NCBI GenBank assembly: GCA_964586675.1
Contig: CAZPHQ010000003.1
Location: forward strand, 146,632 to 210,631
Origin: JADLGH01 sp964586675
GTDB lineage: Bacteria > Desulfobacterota_D > UBA1144 > Nemesobacterales > UBA2774
Length of the DNA: 64,000 bases
Direction of reading: 5' to 3'
Shown: positions 1 through 8,062 of the stretch, piece by piece
How the letters are laid out: each line of letters starts with the position of its first letter
Position numbering within the stretch: the stretch's first letter is position 1
Position numbers and translations under genes: made by a program
The notes under the pieces: model-generated
The model's database searches: none
Told to the model about the DNA's origin: nothing
The model's input: the letters and a program-made list of their open reading frames with translations, nothing else

Positions 1-118
1 GAAGCACGAGCCCGGATTCAATGGCGGAATCGTTTGCAGACCCCTCCGCCGGGCCCTGTCCTCCGGCCTCGGGGTGAGAATATTCGACTTCACCGTCTAC
101 GACAAAAAATTTACGCAT
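1..118 (-). CDS. partial hypothetical protein (N-terminus only)
   Basis: An open frame starts at an ATG at 116-118, preceded on the minus strand by a GGAAAGAG ribosome site, and runs off the left edge with no stop. It begins MRKFFVVDGEVEYSHPEAGG. The 39 visible residues match no family I recognise. The start lies 15 bases after the stop of the receiver-domain gene upstream, so the two are probably co-transcribed. Function is unknown. Confidence 0.5.
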   Translation of the reverse strand, partial: MRKFFVVDGEVEYSHPEAGGQGPAEGSANDSAIESGLVL

Positions 119-133
119 CTCTTTCCGCTATCC

Positions 134-1648
134 TTAACTTACATATTTCTCCGCCGCGCCTATGATGTCGCCGGCCGCGAAGGGTTTTGCTATATAGTCG
201 CTCGCGCCGGCCATCCTGCCCTTCACCTTGTCCATCATCCCGACCTTCCCGGACAACATGACGACGGGAATGTCTTTCGTAAGGCCGTGACCCTTTATCA
301 CCTTGCAGAGCTGGTAGCCGTCCATGTGGGGCAGGTTTATGTCCACGAGTATGAGGCCGGGCGTTATGTCCTTGAGCGCCGCGAGCGCCTGCATGCCGTC
401 GCCAGCCGCGTAAACTTTATATCCCTCTCTTTCGAGTGCGAGCGCGACCACCCGCCTTATGGTGGGGCTGTGGTCGACTATCAGAACGGAGCCTTTGGGC
501 AGCTTTATCCCGGCCCCGTTTCTTGCCTTTTCGACGCCGGGAGAAGCGCTCTTCTCCGCGGCGGGCTCGGTCTCACTTTCAGACGTCGGCAAAGCATCTT
601 CCTTCGTATCCGGCGCATTATTTACGTGCTGATCTTGCTCCGCCGTCTCCGGAACCGGATAGAGCCCGTTTTCACCCGACGAATCCCCTGCACGCGCTTG
701 ATTATGTTCCCCGGTAACGGAGGAGACGCCTTCCCGAGCGCTCTCGGCCTCGGCGGGTTTGTCTATATCATTAAAAGCTGCCAAATTATCCGGGCTATGG
801 AGCGGTGAGAGCTGCTCCGTATCTCTTTCCCGAGCGCCGTCTATGCCCTCTTCGGTGCGGCTCTCAATCTCCGGCGTCTCACTTTCTTCTACTTGAGCCG
901 TAAAACCGGATACGTCGCTTCCGCCGGGAAATTCGATTTCACCGTTTGCCTGCCCGGAGCTTGTCAGATCGAAAACCGCGTTATCTGTGACCAAGACACT
1001 TCCTTCTTCCATGATTTCGATTTCTACGCTCTCCGGCGGCGCTTCCCCGGCATTGTCCGCATCGGTTTCAGCGGGGCTTTCCTCGGCCTTTACGGCGCTG
1101 GCAAATTCTCTGTTGTCGTTCGTGTACTCTTCCAGCTCGCGTATTATCTCGTCTATCGAACGCAGTTTCCCAGCCCTGGGCAACCTTCCCGCGCCGTCTG
1201 ACTCCCGGCCGGGGCTTCCCTGGATCTCGCCGTAGTACTCTCCAATCTTGGCCGATATGGCGCGCTCCGACGCGATCACGGGAACGATGTGTTTGCCTGT
1301 GATAAATCCGAGATCGTCCATGAGAAGGATATTCGAAGGGTCGCTCACCGCGACGATCAGATCAGCCCCCACGAGGCTCACGGGTATGAGGGACTCCTCG
1401 GCCGCGGTGCCCTGCGGTATGAGCTTCAGCACCTCGGGCTCTATAGAGCGGCTGTCGAGGTCCATGACCGGCATACCGTAGTATTTGCCAAGAAATCCCA
1501 CGAAATCGGTTTCCGTTATATGCCCGAGTGTGATCAGCGAATCGCCCAGGCCACGGCCCGAATTCCGCTGTAGCTCTACAGCTTCCCGAACTTGGTCTAC
1601 ACTGACCAGACCTTCCCCGACCAGCAATTTCGCCAGTTGCAGTCCCAT
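134..1648 (-). CDS. MshEN-domain protein with C-terminal receiver domain
   Basis: This 504-residue soluble protein joins two signalling modules. Residues about 3-138 resemble the MshEN/type II secretion ATPase N-terminal domain. They hold two tandem copies of the L(A/G)xxL..xG pattern (around QLAKLLVGEG and GLGDSLITLG) that binds cyclic di-GMP in MshE. Residues about 140-380 are an acidic, low-complexity linker rich in Glu, Ser and Ala. Residues about 385-504 are a CheY-like receiver with the acceptor Asp in LILVDINLP and the conserved Lys in IAKPF, closest in style to PilG/PilH-type receivers. There is no ATPase or DNA-binding output domain. It may couple cyclic di-GMP and phosphorylation to pili or surface behaviour, but no pilus genes are nearby. 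The ATG at 1648 has no clear ribosome site. Confidence 0.8.
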   Translation of the reverse strand: MGLQLAKLLVGEGLVSVDQVREAVELQRNSGRGLGDSLITLGHITETDFVGFLGKYYGMPVMDLDSRSIEPEVLKLIPQGTAAEESLIPVSLVGADLIVAVSDPSNILLMDDLGFITGKHIVPVIASERAISAKIGEYYGEIQGSPGRESDGAGRLPRAGKLRSIDEIIRELEEYTNDNREFASAVKAEESPAETDADNAGEAPPESVEIEIMEEGSVLVTDNAVFDLTSSGQANGEIEFPGGSDVSGFTAQVEESETPEIESRTEEGIDGARERDTEQLSPLHSPDNLAAFNDIDKPAEAESAREGVSSVTGEHNQARAGDSSGENGLYPVPETAEQDQHVNNAPDTKEDALPTSESETEPAAEKSASPGVEKARNGAGIKLPKGSVLIVDHSPTIRRVVALALEREGYKVYAAGDGMQALAALKDITPGLILVDINLPHMDGYQLCKVIKGHGLTKDIPVVMLSGKVGMMDKVKGRMAGASDYIAKPFAAGDIIGAAEKYVS

Positions 1649-1859
1649 ATGATTTAAAATTCAGCAAATATCATGCCATGGCGGTTAAGAAAGATAACTA
1701 TCCGGCAATGCTCGATATTTCATTTGCCCGAGCCGTATCCGCGAGCCGGCTTCATGTGACAAAAAACGTCATTTGAGATAATTTTGCGCACCATCGAGAA
1801 GCGAGTGAGGAAAGAACGATTGTCATCTATCTCCGCGTCCACGTGTTCGATGTAACATT

Positions 1860-1893
1860 AATGACTCCGCATCCGCAATGACTCCGCATCCGC
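1860..1893. repeat. perfect tandem 17-bp duplication
   Basis: AATGACTCCGCATCCGC occurs twice back to back at 1860-1876 and 1877-1893. There is no mismatch. It lies in noncoding DNA about 250 bases upstream of the glnB promoter. Confidence 0.9.
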
Positions 1894-2146
1894 GCCCGGA
1901 GAAGATAAAGACCCGGAATGCTGTGCGCCTCACTCGTTGAAACCAAAGTGCCGGAGCGTGAAAACTGCGTTCGCCGCATGCGCACTCGAGAGCGCTTCTC
2001 ATATCCGGCGCCTCGAAAGGAATCTCGCTCCTTTGCTTCCGTCAATGTTTAATTTTTGGTATCATTTGCTTAAATATTGGGCAGTCAAATCCCGAAACTT
2101 TCGATATAAACCCTTAATATCATTGATTGAAAAGGTTTTTGATAAG

Positions 2147-2162
2147 TGGTATGTTGTTTGCA
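2147..2162 (+). promoter_or_regulatory. sigma-54 (RpoN) type -24/-12 promoter of glnB-glnA
   Basis: TGGTATGTTGTTTGCA matches the RpoN consensus TGGCACG-N4-TTGCA at TGG, A, G and TTGCA, with exactly ten bases between the GG and GC doublets. The predicted start of transcription is near 2173, just ahead of the GGGAAGGAGG ribosome site of glnB. The PII and glutamine synthetase genes downstream are classical NtrC/RpoN targets. I did not find a clear NtrC-binding palindrome upstream. Confidence 0.7.
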
Positions 2163-2190
2163 TCACTGGCATGGGAAGGAGGAATATCTC

Positions 2191-2529
2191 ATGAAAAAAG
2201 TAGAAGCGATTATTAAGCCTTTCAAGCTGGACGATGTAAAGGAATCCCTCAAGGAAATAGGGGTTCAGGGTCTTACGGTTACCGAAGTAAAGGGTTTCGG
2301 ACGACAGAAGGGTCATACGGAACTTTACAGAGGCGCTGAATACGTCATAGACTTTCTGCCCAAGATCAAGCTAGAGATCATAGTTTCCGACGACATGGTG
2401 TCGAAGGTTATAGACGCGATTATGGACAGCGCGAAAACAGGTAAGATCGGGGACGGCAAAATCTTCATATTGCCGATGGAAGAGGTCATAAGGATAAGGA
2501 CAGGGGAAAGAGGCGAGGACGCCTTATAA
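2191..2529 (+). CDS. glnB: nitrogen regulatory protein P-II
   Basis: This is a 112-residue PII signal protein, the usual family length. It reports glutamine, 2-oxoglutarate and ATP/ADP status to nitrogen regulators. The T-loop contains ELYRGAEYVID with the uridylylation site Tyr51, and the C-terminal nucleotide-binding part includes KTGKIGDGKIF. I chose the ATG at 2191 because the ribosome site GGAAGGAGG lies just before it and homologues start MKKVEAI. It is followed directly by glnA. A sigma-54 promoter lies just upstream, consistent with induction under nitrogen limitation. Confidence 0.97.
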   Translation: MKKVEAIIKPFKLDDVKESLKEIGVQGLTVTEVKGFGRQKGHTELYRGAEYVIDFLPKIKLEIIVSDDMVSKVIDAIMDSAKTGKIGDGKIFILPMEEVIRIRTGERGEDAL

Positions 2530-2631
2530 GTTGTCGCCTTACAGGTGATGCAAAAACAATAACAACACAGGAGGAGTTATAACGTAATGCCCACGACAAG
2601 CAAGACTAAAAGCAAAGGAGGAGGAGAGGAG

Positions 2632-4053
2632 ATGTTTGCAAAAAAACCGGCTGATGTTTTGAAGCTTATTAAAGATAACAGTATAGAATTCATCGACCTC
2701 AGGTTCCTGGATTTTATAGGCACCTGGCAGCATTTCAGCGTTCCGGCCCACGAGCTCGGGCTTGGGACCTTCGAAGAGGGACTCGGGTTCGACGGCTCGA
2801 GTATCCGCGGATGGCAGTCGATTCACGCGAGCGACATGCTCATGATTCCCGATCCCGAAACCGCCAGGATCGATCCGTTCACGACCCATCCGACGCTCGC
2901 TATCATATGCGACATCGTCGACCCGATCACCCGCGAGCCCTACTCGCGCGACCCGAGGAACATAGCCAAGAAAGCAGTCGCCTACCTTAAAAGCACAGGC
3001 ATCGGCGATACGGCGTTCTTCGGTCCCGAGCTCGAATTCTTCATTTTCGACGACGTAAGATACGACCAGACTTCCAACTCCGGATACTACTTCGTCGATT
3101 CCATAGAGGGTATATGGAACTCCGGCAGGGACGAGAACCCGAACCTCGGATACAAGCCGAGGCACAAGGAAGGCTACTTCCCGACACCGCCGACCGACTC
3201 GCTCCAGGACATACGCTCCGAGATGGTGAGCCTGCTCGAAAAGCTCGGGATCAGCATCGAAGCTCATCACCACGAAGTGGCGACGGCGGGACAGTGCGAA
3301 ATCGACATGCGTTTCGCGCCGCTCATTCAGATGGGCGACCAGATGATGTGGTACAAATACGTTATCAAGAACGTGGCGAGGCAGTTCGGCAAGACAGTTA
3401 CCTTCATGCCCAAGCCCCTTTTCGAGGATAACGGCTCTGGTATGCACGTCCACCAGTCGATATGGAAAAAAGACAAGCCGCTCTTCGCCGGGAACGGATA
3501 CGCGGGCATGAGCGACATGGCCATGAACTACATTGGCGGCATATTAAAGCATGCAAGGGCGATATGCGCATTTACTAACCCGACCACGAACTCCTACAGA
3601 AGGCTCGTACCGGGCTTCGAGGCACCGGTCAACCTCGCCTACTCGGCAAGGAACAGAAGCGCCTCGATAAGGATCCCGATGTACTCGCCGAGCCCGAAGG
3701 CAAAGAGGCTCGAGTGCAGGTTCCCCGATCCGTCGTGTAACGGCTACCTCGCTTTCTCCGCGATGCTCATGGCCGGCCTCGACGGCATAGAAAAGAAGCT
3801 CAGCCCCGGAGAGCCGCTGGACAAAGACATTTACGCTCTCGGGCCGGAGGAGCTTGCAGGCATTCCGAACGTTCCGGGCTCGCTCGAAGGGGCGCTCGAA
3901 GCCCTGGAGGCGGACCACGAGTTCCTGCTAAAGGGCGACGTATTCACCGAGGACGTCATCGAAACCTGGATCGAATACAAGACGGACAAGGAAGTAAACC
4001 CGGTAAAGCTGAGGCCGGTACCGTACGAGTTCAAGCTCTACTTCGACGTGTAA
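2632..4053 (+). CDS. glnA: type I glutamine synthetase
   Basis: This enzyme makes glutamine from glutamate, ammonia and ATP, and with glutamate synthase (also in this window) assimilates ammonium. The protein is about 473 residues, normal for the dodecameric GSI class. Visible signatures are the beta-Grasp N-terminus, GFDGSSIRGW near residue 50, the catalytic stretch GSGMHVHQS, NPTTNSYRRLVPGFEAP, and the adenylylation-loop Tyr in DKDIYALGPEE, so GlnE-type control is possible. Two starts are credible. An ATG at 2587 follows AGGAGG, and the ATG at 2632 follows AAAGGAGGAGGAGAGGAG. I prefer 2632 because it gives the usual family N-terminus. It lies 102 bases after glnB and is probably co-transcribed with it. 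Confidence 0.97.
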   Translation: MFAKKPADVLKLIKDNSIEFIDLRFLDFIGTWQHFSVPAHELGLGTFEEGLGFDGSSIRGWQSIHASDMLMIPDPETARIDPFTTHPTLAIICDIVDPITREPYSRDPRNIAKKAVAYLKSTGIGDTAFFGPELEFFIFDDVRYDQTSNSGYYFVDSIEGIWNSGRDENPNLGYKPRHKEGYFPTPPTDSLQDIRSEMVSLLEKLGISIEAHHHEVATAGQCEIDMRFAPLIQMGDQMMWYKYVIKNVARQFGKTVTFMPKPLFEDNGSGMHVHQSIWKKDKPLFAGNGYAGMSDMAMNYIGGILKHARAICAFTNPTTNSYRRLVPGFEAPVNLAYSARNRSASIRIPMYSPSPKAKRLECRFPDPSCNGYLAFSAMLMAGLDGIEKKLSPGEPLDKDIYALGPEELAGIPNVPGSLEGALEALEADHEFLLKGDVFTEDVIETWIEYKTDKEVNPVKLRPVPYEFKLYFDV

Positions 4054-4091
4054 TCGGTTCTGACAAGGATAATAAAAACCGGATGATGTAG

Positions 4092-4124
4092 GCGGCGGTC
4101 TTGAAAAAGGCCGCCGCTTTTTTT
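4092..4124 (+). terminator. rho-independent terminator after glnA
   Basis: A nine-pair stem (GCGGCGGTC with GGCCGCCGC, one G-T pair) closes the eight-base loop TTGAAAAA and is followed by seven T. It sits 38 bases after the glnA stop, on the correct strand. Confidence 0.93.
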
Positions 4125-4331
4125 ATGTCCGCTGCGTCCCCTTTCCACAAACGGCTGCGGAAAACCCATCTCCTCCGCCGGAGACTCGAACACCGACGGG
4201 TTCGCCTGACTTGCTGATCTTCTCGGAGCGGTTTTAAGTTAAACCGAATGCCGGTGGTTGAAGATGTTTCGACTGAACCCTGCACGAGGCCGTATGAGTT
4301 CCTTTCGGGTCTTACTCCAGGGATAAAACAA

Positions 4332-6308
4332 TCAGAATTTCTGCCAGAGGACTATGAAGATGAGTATCGCGAGCGCGCCTATCGCCATGAGGGTGGCGTA
4401 GCTCCTGAGGACGCCCGTCTGCGCGGCCTGGAGCGTGAGCGCCGTTTCCTTGAGGATATTCGCGACGCCGTTCACGGCCCCGTCGATAAACTTCGTATCG
4501 AACCAGGCGGCGAGATCGCAGAGATACCTGAAAGGCTGGACGATGATGTAGTCGTAGAGCTCGTCCACGTACCATTTATTGTAAGAAAAATTATAGAGCG
4601 GCTCGATGTTCTTGTTGGCCGCGATCTTGTCCGCCGTCCCCGGCTTAACAGAATAGAGATAAAACGCTATCGCGATACCCGTGGCGGCGGCGGCAATGGA
4701 CAGTATCAGAAGCGTAACGTGATTCAGCAGACGTTGCCCCGCGGCGACGAAATTATCGAGAAGTATCGCCGGCGAAACGAATTTATCGAAGAGGTTGGAT
4801 TCGTGGATGCCCGCGAGCTCGCCTATGAACTCGGGCACTCCCAGATATCCGCCGAATATCGACAGCACCGCCAGAATCATGAGAGGTATCGTCATCGAGA
4901 ACGGCGACTCGTGAACGTGGTGCCTGACCTCGTCCGTCATCCTCGTTTTCCCTTCGAACGTCAGAAGATAGAGCCTGAACATATACGCGGCCGTCATGAC
5001 GACCGTTATGAGCGCCAGGAGCCAGTGAAGGGCGTATCCCCTGTCGTAGACCTGCCCGAGAATGCCGTCTTTACTGTAAAAACCCGATAGCAGCGGGACG
5101 CCTGCAATGGCGAGTGTTCCTATGAGGAACGTTATGGCCGTCGTCGGGATATATTTCCGGAGGCCACCCATGCGCCTTATGTCCTGCTCGCCGGAAAGGG
5201 CGTGTATGACGCTTCCCGAGCCCAAAAAGAGAAGGGCCTTGAAGAACGCGTGGGTGACGAGGTGAAAGAGCCCCGCCGTATAAGCGCCGACGCCTATGCC
5301 CATGAACATGTAGCCGAGCTGGCTTATCGTGGAATACGCGAGGACCTTCTTTATATCGTTCTGAGTCAGGGCTATAGTCGCCGCGAGGAATGCTGTCAGG
5401 ACGGCAACGGTTACGATGACCGTTTGAGCCGTTACCGACTGAGAGAATATGGCGCTGCACCTGGCAACCATGTATGCGCCGGCGGTGACCATTGTGGCGG
5501 CATGTATGAGCGCGCTGACAGGCGTCGGGCCGGCCATGGCGTCGGGGAGCCACACGTAGAGCGGTATCTGCGCCGACTTTCCGACCGCGCCGACGAATAG
5601 AAGAAGCGCTATGGCTGTTATCACAGCTGCGGGGACCGCGCTCATGAAAACCGGGTCGAGCGCCTTGCCGAATACCTCCTGGTAACCGACGGAGCCGAAA
5701 ACGAAAAATATCAGGAATATTCCGAGGAGAAATCCGAAGTCCCCTATCCTGTTTACGACGAACGCCTTTCGCCCGGCGTCGGCGTTGGCCGGGTTCTCAT
5801 ACCAGAACCCGATTAAGAGATAAGACGCGAGCCCCACGCCCTCCCAGCCGACGAACATAAGCGGGAAGCTATTGCCGAGGACGAGGATAAGCATGAAAAA
5901 TATGAAAATATTGAGGTACATGAAGTACTTGGCGTAGGCCTTGTCGTCGTGCATGTACCCCGTCGAATAGACGTGTATGAGAAAACCTATCCACGTTACG
6001 ACGAGTGCCATTATGCAGGAAAGGGTGTCGAAGAGTAGATCGAAGCTGACTGTGAACGAACCCGACGGTATCCAGACGAAGAGCTCCTGGATTATCTGCC
6101 TCTGCGATGGATCCATGGAAAGAAGCTTTAAAAAGAGCGAAGTCGATATGAGCGCCGAGGCAAGCACGACGCCGCAGCCGACCAGGCTTACGATCTTCTT
6201 TTCCGTGTGCTCGTCACCTTTCAGCACCTTCTTCCAGAGGCCCGAAACGAACAGGAGCCCGTTAAATGCCGCCCCGAGAAGAGGTATGAGAATAATCCAG
6301 AGTATCAT
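4332..6308 (-). CDS. nuoL: NADH-quinone oxidoreductase subunit L
   Basis: This antiporter-like proton-pumping subunit of complex I is 658 residues, a normal length. It is an integral membrane protein of about 15-16 helices. Typical stretches are FMYLNIFIFFMLILVLGNSFPLMFVGWEGVGLASYLLIGFWY, with the key Glu of the first channel, and LPDAMAGPTPVSALIHAATMVTAGAYMVAR in the core. The lateral-helix region follows, with its C-terminal membrane anchor near residues 630-658. It lies eight bases downstream of nuoK. It is the last gene of this nuo fragment: nuoM and nuoN do not follow, because glnA ends on the opposite strand about 280 bases further on. Confidence 0.96.
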   Translation of the reverse strand: MILWIILIPLLGAAFNGLLFVSGLWKKVLKGDEHTEKKIVSLVGCGVVLASALISTSLFLKLLSMDPSQRQIIQELFVWIPSGSFTVSFDLLFDTLSCIMALVVTWIGFLIHVYSTGYMHDDKAYAKYFMYLNIFIFFMLILVLGNSFPLMFVGWEGVGLASYLLIGFWYENPANADAGRKAFVVNRIGDFGFLLGIFLIFFVFGSVGYQEVFGKALDPVFMSAVPAAVITAIALLLFVGAVGKSAQIPLYVWLPDAMAGPTPVSALIHAATMVTAGAYMVARCSAIFSQSVTAQTVIVTVAVLTAFLAATIALTQNDIKKVLAYSTISQLGYMFMGIGVGAYTAGLFHLVTHAFFKALLFLGSGSVIHALSGEQDIRRMGGLRKYIPTTAITFLIGTLAIAGVPLLSGFYSKDGILGQVYDRGYALHWLLALITVVMTAAYMFRLYLLTFEGKTRMTDEVRHHVHESPFSMTIPLMILAVLSIFGGYLGVPEFIGELAGIHESNLFDKFVSPAILLDNFVAAGQRLLNHVTLLILSIAAAATGIAIAFYLYSVKPGTADKIAANKNIEPLYNFSYNKWYVDELYDYIIVQPFRYLCDLAAWFDTKFIDGAVNGVANILKETALTLQAAQTGVLRSYATLMAIGALAILIFIVLWQKF

Positions 6309-6315
6309 TTATGCG

Positions 6316-6624
6316 CTAACCCTTAAGCATCCTTAGTATGTCTATGTCGAGCGAGTCCCTGTGCGAATAAACGGCCACGACGAGCGCAAGGCCGACGGCC
6401 ACCTCGGCGGCCGCGACAGTGATCGACATTATCATGAATATGTGACCGGTCATGTCGGCGTGGATCCTCGAAAATGCAATGAACGCCAGATTCGCGGCGT
6501 TCAGCATGAGCTCGAGCGACATCAGAACTATTATGAGGTTCTTCCTCGCTATGACCCCGAAGGCCCCTATGACGAAAAGTATAGCGCTCAGAACGAAAAA
6601 ATGCTCGGGGGCTATGCCGGACAT
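6316..6624 (-). CDS. nuoK: NADH-quinone oxidoreductase subunit K
   Basis: This 102-residue membrane subunit of complex I is homologous to MrpC and has three helices. The conserved membrane glutamates are in SLELMLNAANLAF and in VAAAEVAVGLALVV, which carry protons in characterised complexes. It lies between nuoJ (two-base gap) and nuoL, the standard order. Confidence 0.96.
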   Translation of the reverse strand: MSGIAPEHFFVLSAILFVIGAFGVIARKNLIIVLMSLELMLNAANLAFIAFSRIHADMTGHIFMIMSITVAAAEVAVGLALVVAVYSHRDSLDIDILRMLKG

Positions 6625-6625
6625 C

Positions 6626-7132
6626 TCAGCTCTCCCTCCTCTTGGCTATCGCGACGACGCCGATAATGGCGGCGAGAATGAGGACCGAGGTGAGCTCGAA
6701 CGGAAGGAGATAGTCCGTAAATAGCGTTTTTCCAACCCCCTCGACGGTGCCGAACCCCTCGGGGAGGGCTGCGGCGCTTCCTTCCGGAAACGTTTTGCTG
6801 TAGGCAAGAATGGCGAAATAACCCACGAAAAAGAGGCCCGCCAGGAGTAGGCTGCCCTTGAAGGCCATGTTCTTGGAATCGAAATTGAGCGCGCCGGGCT
6901 TGAGATTGAGGAACATGACGGTGAAAAGGAACAACACCATTATCGCGCCCGCGTAGACCAGTATCTGTATAGCGGCTATGAAATGCGCCGAAAGGAGCAC
7001 GAAAAGTACGGCCGTCGAGAAGAGCGTCAGAACTAAAGACACGGCGCTCGACACCGGATTTTTATGGATCACTACGAGGAGAGCGCCCGCCACGGCGAGC
7101 GCCGCGAAGAGATAGAATAATACAGTCTCCAA
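6626..7132 (-). CDS. nuoJ: NADH-quinone oxidoreductase subunit J
   Basis: This 168-residue five-helix subunit of complex I (ND6 family) has the typical AIQILVYAGAIMVLFLFTVMFLNL motif in its third helix. The frame begins at a TTG at 7132, ten bases after GGGAGG. It is the first gene of a three-gene nuoJKL unit. The gene upstream on the same strand is nth, not nuoI. Confidence 0.94.
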   Translation of the reverse strand: METVLFYLFAALAVAGALLVVIHKNPVSSAVSLVLTLFSTAVLFVLLSAHFIAAIQILVYAGAIMVLFLFTVMFLNLKPGALNFDSKNMAFKGSLLLAGLFFVGYFAILAYSKTFPEGSAAALPEGFGTVEGVGKTLFTDYLLPFELTSVLILAAIIGVVAIAKRRES

Positions 7133-7252
7133 GCTGTTAAAACCTCCCGGATAAATAGGCGACTGAGCTTTAAATCGAGGTACATGAAGTATATGTGGAA
7201 CAGGGCGATAGTCAACGCTTGCCCCATAAAACGGGATTAAATCGCGCAGGGG

Positions 7253-7909
7253 CTATCTGCTTTTGCCGACGCCCACCCTCTCGCACCAGGCAGACACCGG
7301 GCACAGCGTACAGATAGGAGAAATAGGCTTGCAAAGGTGCTGTCCGAAGGCGACCAGAAGGCTGTTGTAGTCTATCCAGTATTTTTTCGGGAGCTTCTTC
7401 CTGAGCGTCATCTCGGTATCGTGAGGATTTTTGGTCTTTATGTAACCGAGCCTGTTCGAGATCCTGTGCACGTGCGTATCGACGCATATACCGGGCTTAT
7501 TGTAGCCCAGGGTCAAAACAAGATTTGCGGTCTTCCTGCCGACGCCCTTCAGCTTTAAAAGCTCGTCGAGGTCGTCGGGGACGCGGGAGCCGTAATTATC
7601 GACGAGGGTCCGGCAGATATCGAGCACGTTACGGGCCTTTACCCTGTAAAACCCGACGGGATATATCGCCTTCGCTATTTCATCCTCGCTCAGCCTGAGC
7701 ATGTCGCCGGGATTATCGGCGAGGGCGAAGAGCCTCCGGGACGCGGCGGCCGTGGTTTCGTCTTTAGTCCTCAGGCTGAGGACGGTGGATATAAGCACCC
7801 TGAAAGGGTCGCGGGAGGTCTCGGCGACAAGGGTTACAGCGGGGACGTCCCACGACGGGGCCGTCTTTGTCAGAGCCTCGATTACAGGATGGATGTCGTC
7901 CGCTTTCAT
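7253..7909 (-). CDS. nth: endonuclease III (DNA glycosylase/AP lyase)
   Basis: This enzyme removes oxidised pyrimidines and cleaves abasic sites in base excision repair. The helix-hairpin-helix LLKLKGVGRKTANLVL, the catalytic Lys in GRKTA, and the downstream Asp in CVDTHVHRISNRLG are present. The 4Fe-4S loop CKPISPICTLCPVSAWC is intact at the C-terminus. I placed the start at the ATG at 7909 (MKADDIHPV, 218 residues). An earlier ATG at 7939 would add ten atypical residues. No strong ribosome site precedes either. Confidence 0.94.
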   Translation of the reverse strand: MKADDIHPVIEALTKTAPSWDVPAVTLVAETSRDPFRVLISTVLSLRTKDETTAAASRRLFALADNPGDMLRLSEDEIAKAIYPVGFYRVKARNVLDICRTLVDNYGSRVPDDLDELLKLKGVGRKTANLVLTLGYNKPGICVDTHVHRISNRLGYIKTKNPHDTEMTLRKKLPKKYWIDYNSLLVAFGQHLCKPISPICTLCPVSAWCERVGVGKSR

Positions 7910-8021
7910 CGGTAAACCCGGAGACCATAATATACACAAAAGTCATGTGAGCTGATGCGGAAAACAGTGTTACACAAAAATGGAAAGGGCGAAAAAATCG
8001 CCGTGGGGGCTAATAATGGAA

Positions 8022-8053
8022 CCGGCGCGCCGCTGTGCATGACGGCGCGCCGG
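8022..8053 (-). terminator. hairpin terminator after the sigma factor gene
   Basis: CCGGCGCGCCG at 8022-8032 and CGGCGCGCCGG at 8043-8053 form a perfect 11-pair GC stem with a ten-base loop. It begins ten bases after the stop of the sigma factor gene. The tail on the minus strand (TTCCATTATTAG) is only weakly T-rich, so termination is probable but not certain. Confidence 0.55.
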
Positions 8054-8062
8054 GAAAACGAA

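Larger units (their letters stand above)
1649..2190. other. intergenic region upstream of glnB
   Basis: This 542-base spacer separates the receiver-domain gene (minus) from glnB (plus). It contains a perfect tandem 17-base duplication at 1860-1893 and a sigma-54-type promoter at 2147-2162. I found no convincing gene or RNA in the rest. The open frames here are short, with codon patterns unlike the neighbouring genes. Confidence 0.6.

Noticed and set aside
2046..2066. TGGTATCATTTGC as a second sigma-54 promoter ahead of glnB
   Set aside because: Only eight bases lie between GG and GC instead of ten, so RpoN would not recognise it.
4125..4331. A tRNA-like segment with GACGGGTTCGCC between glnA and nuoL
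   Set aside because: No acceptor stem, anticodon arm or D-loop could be drawn around it.
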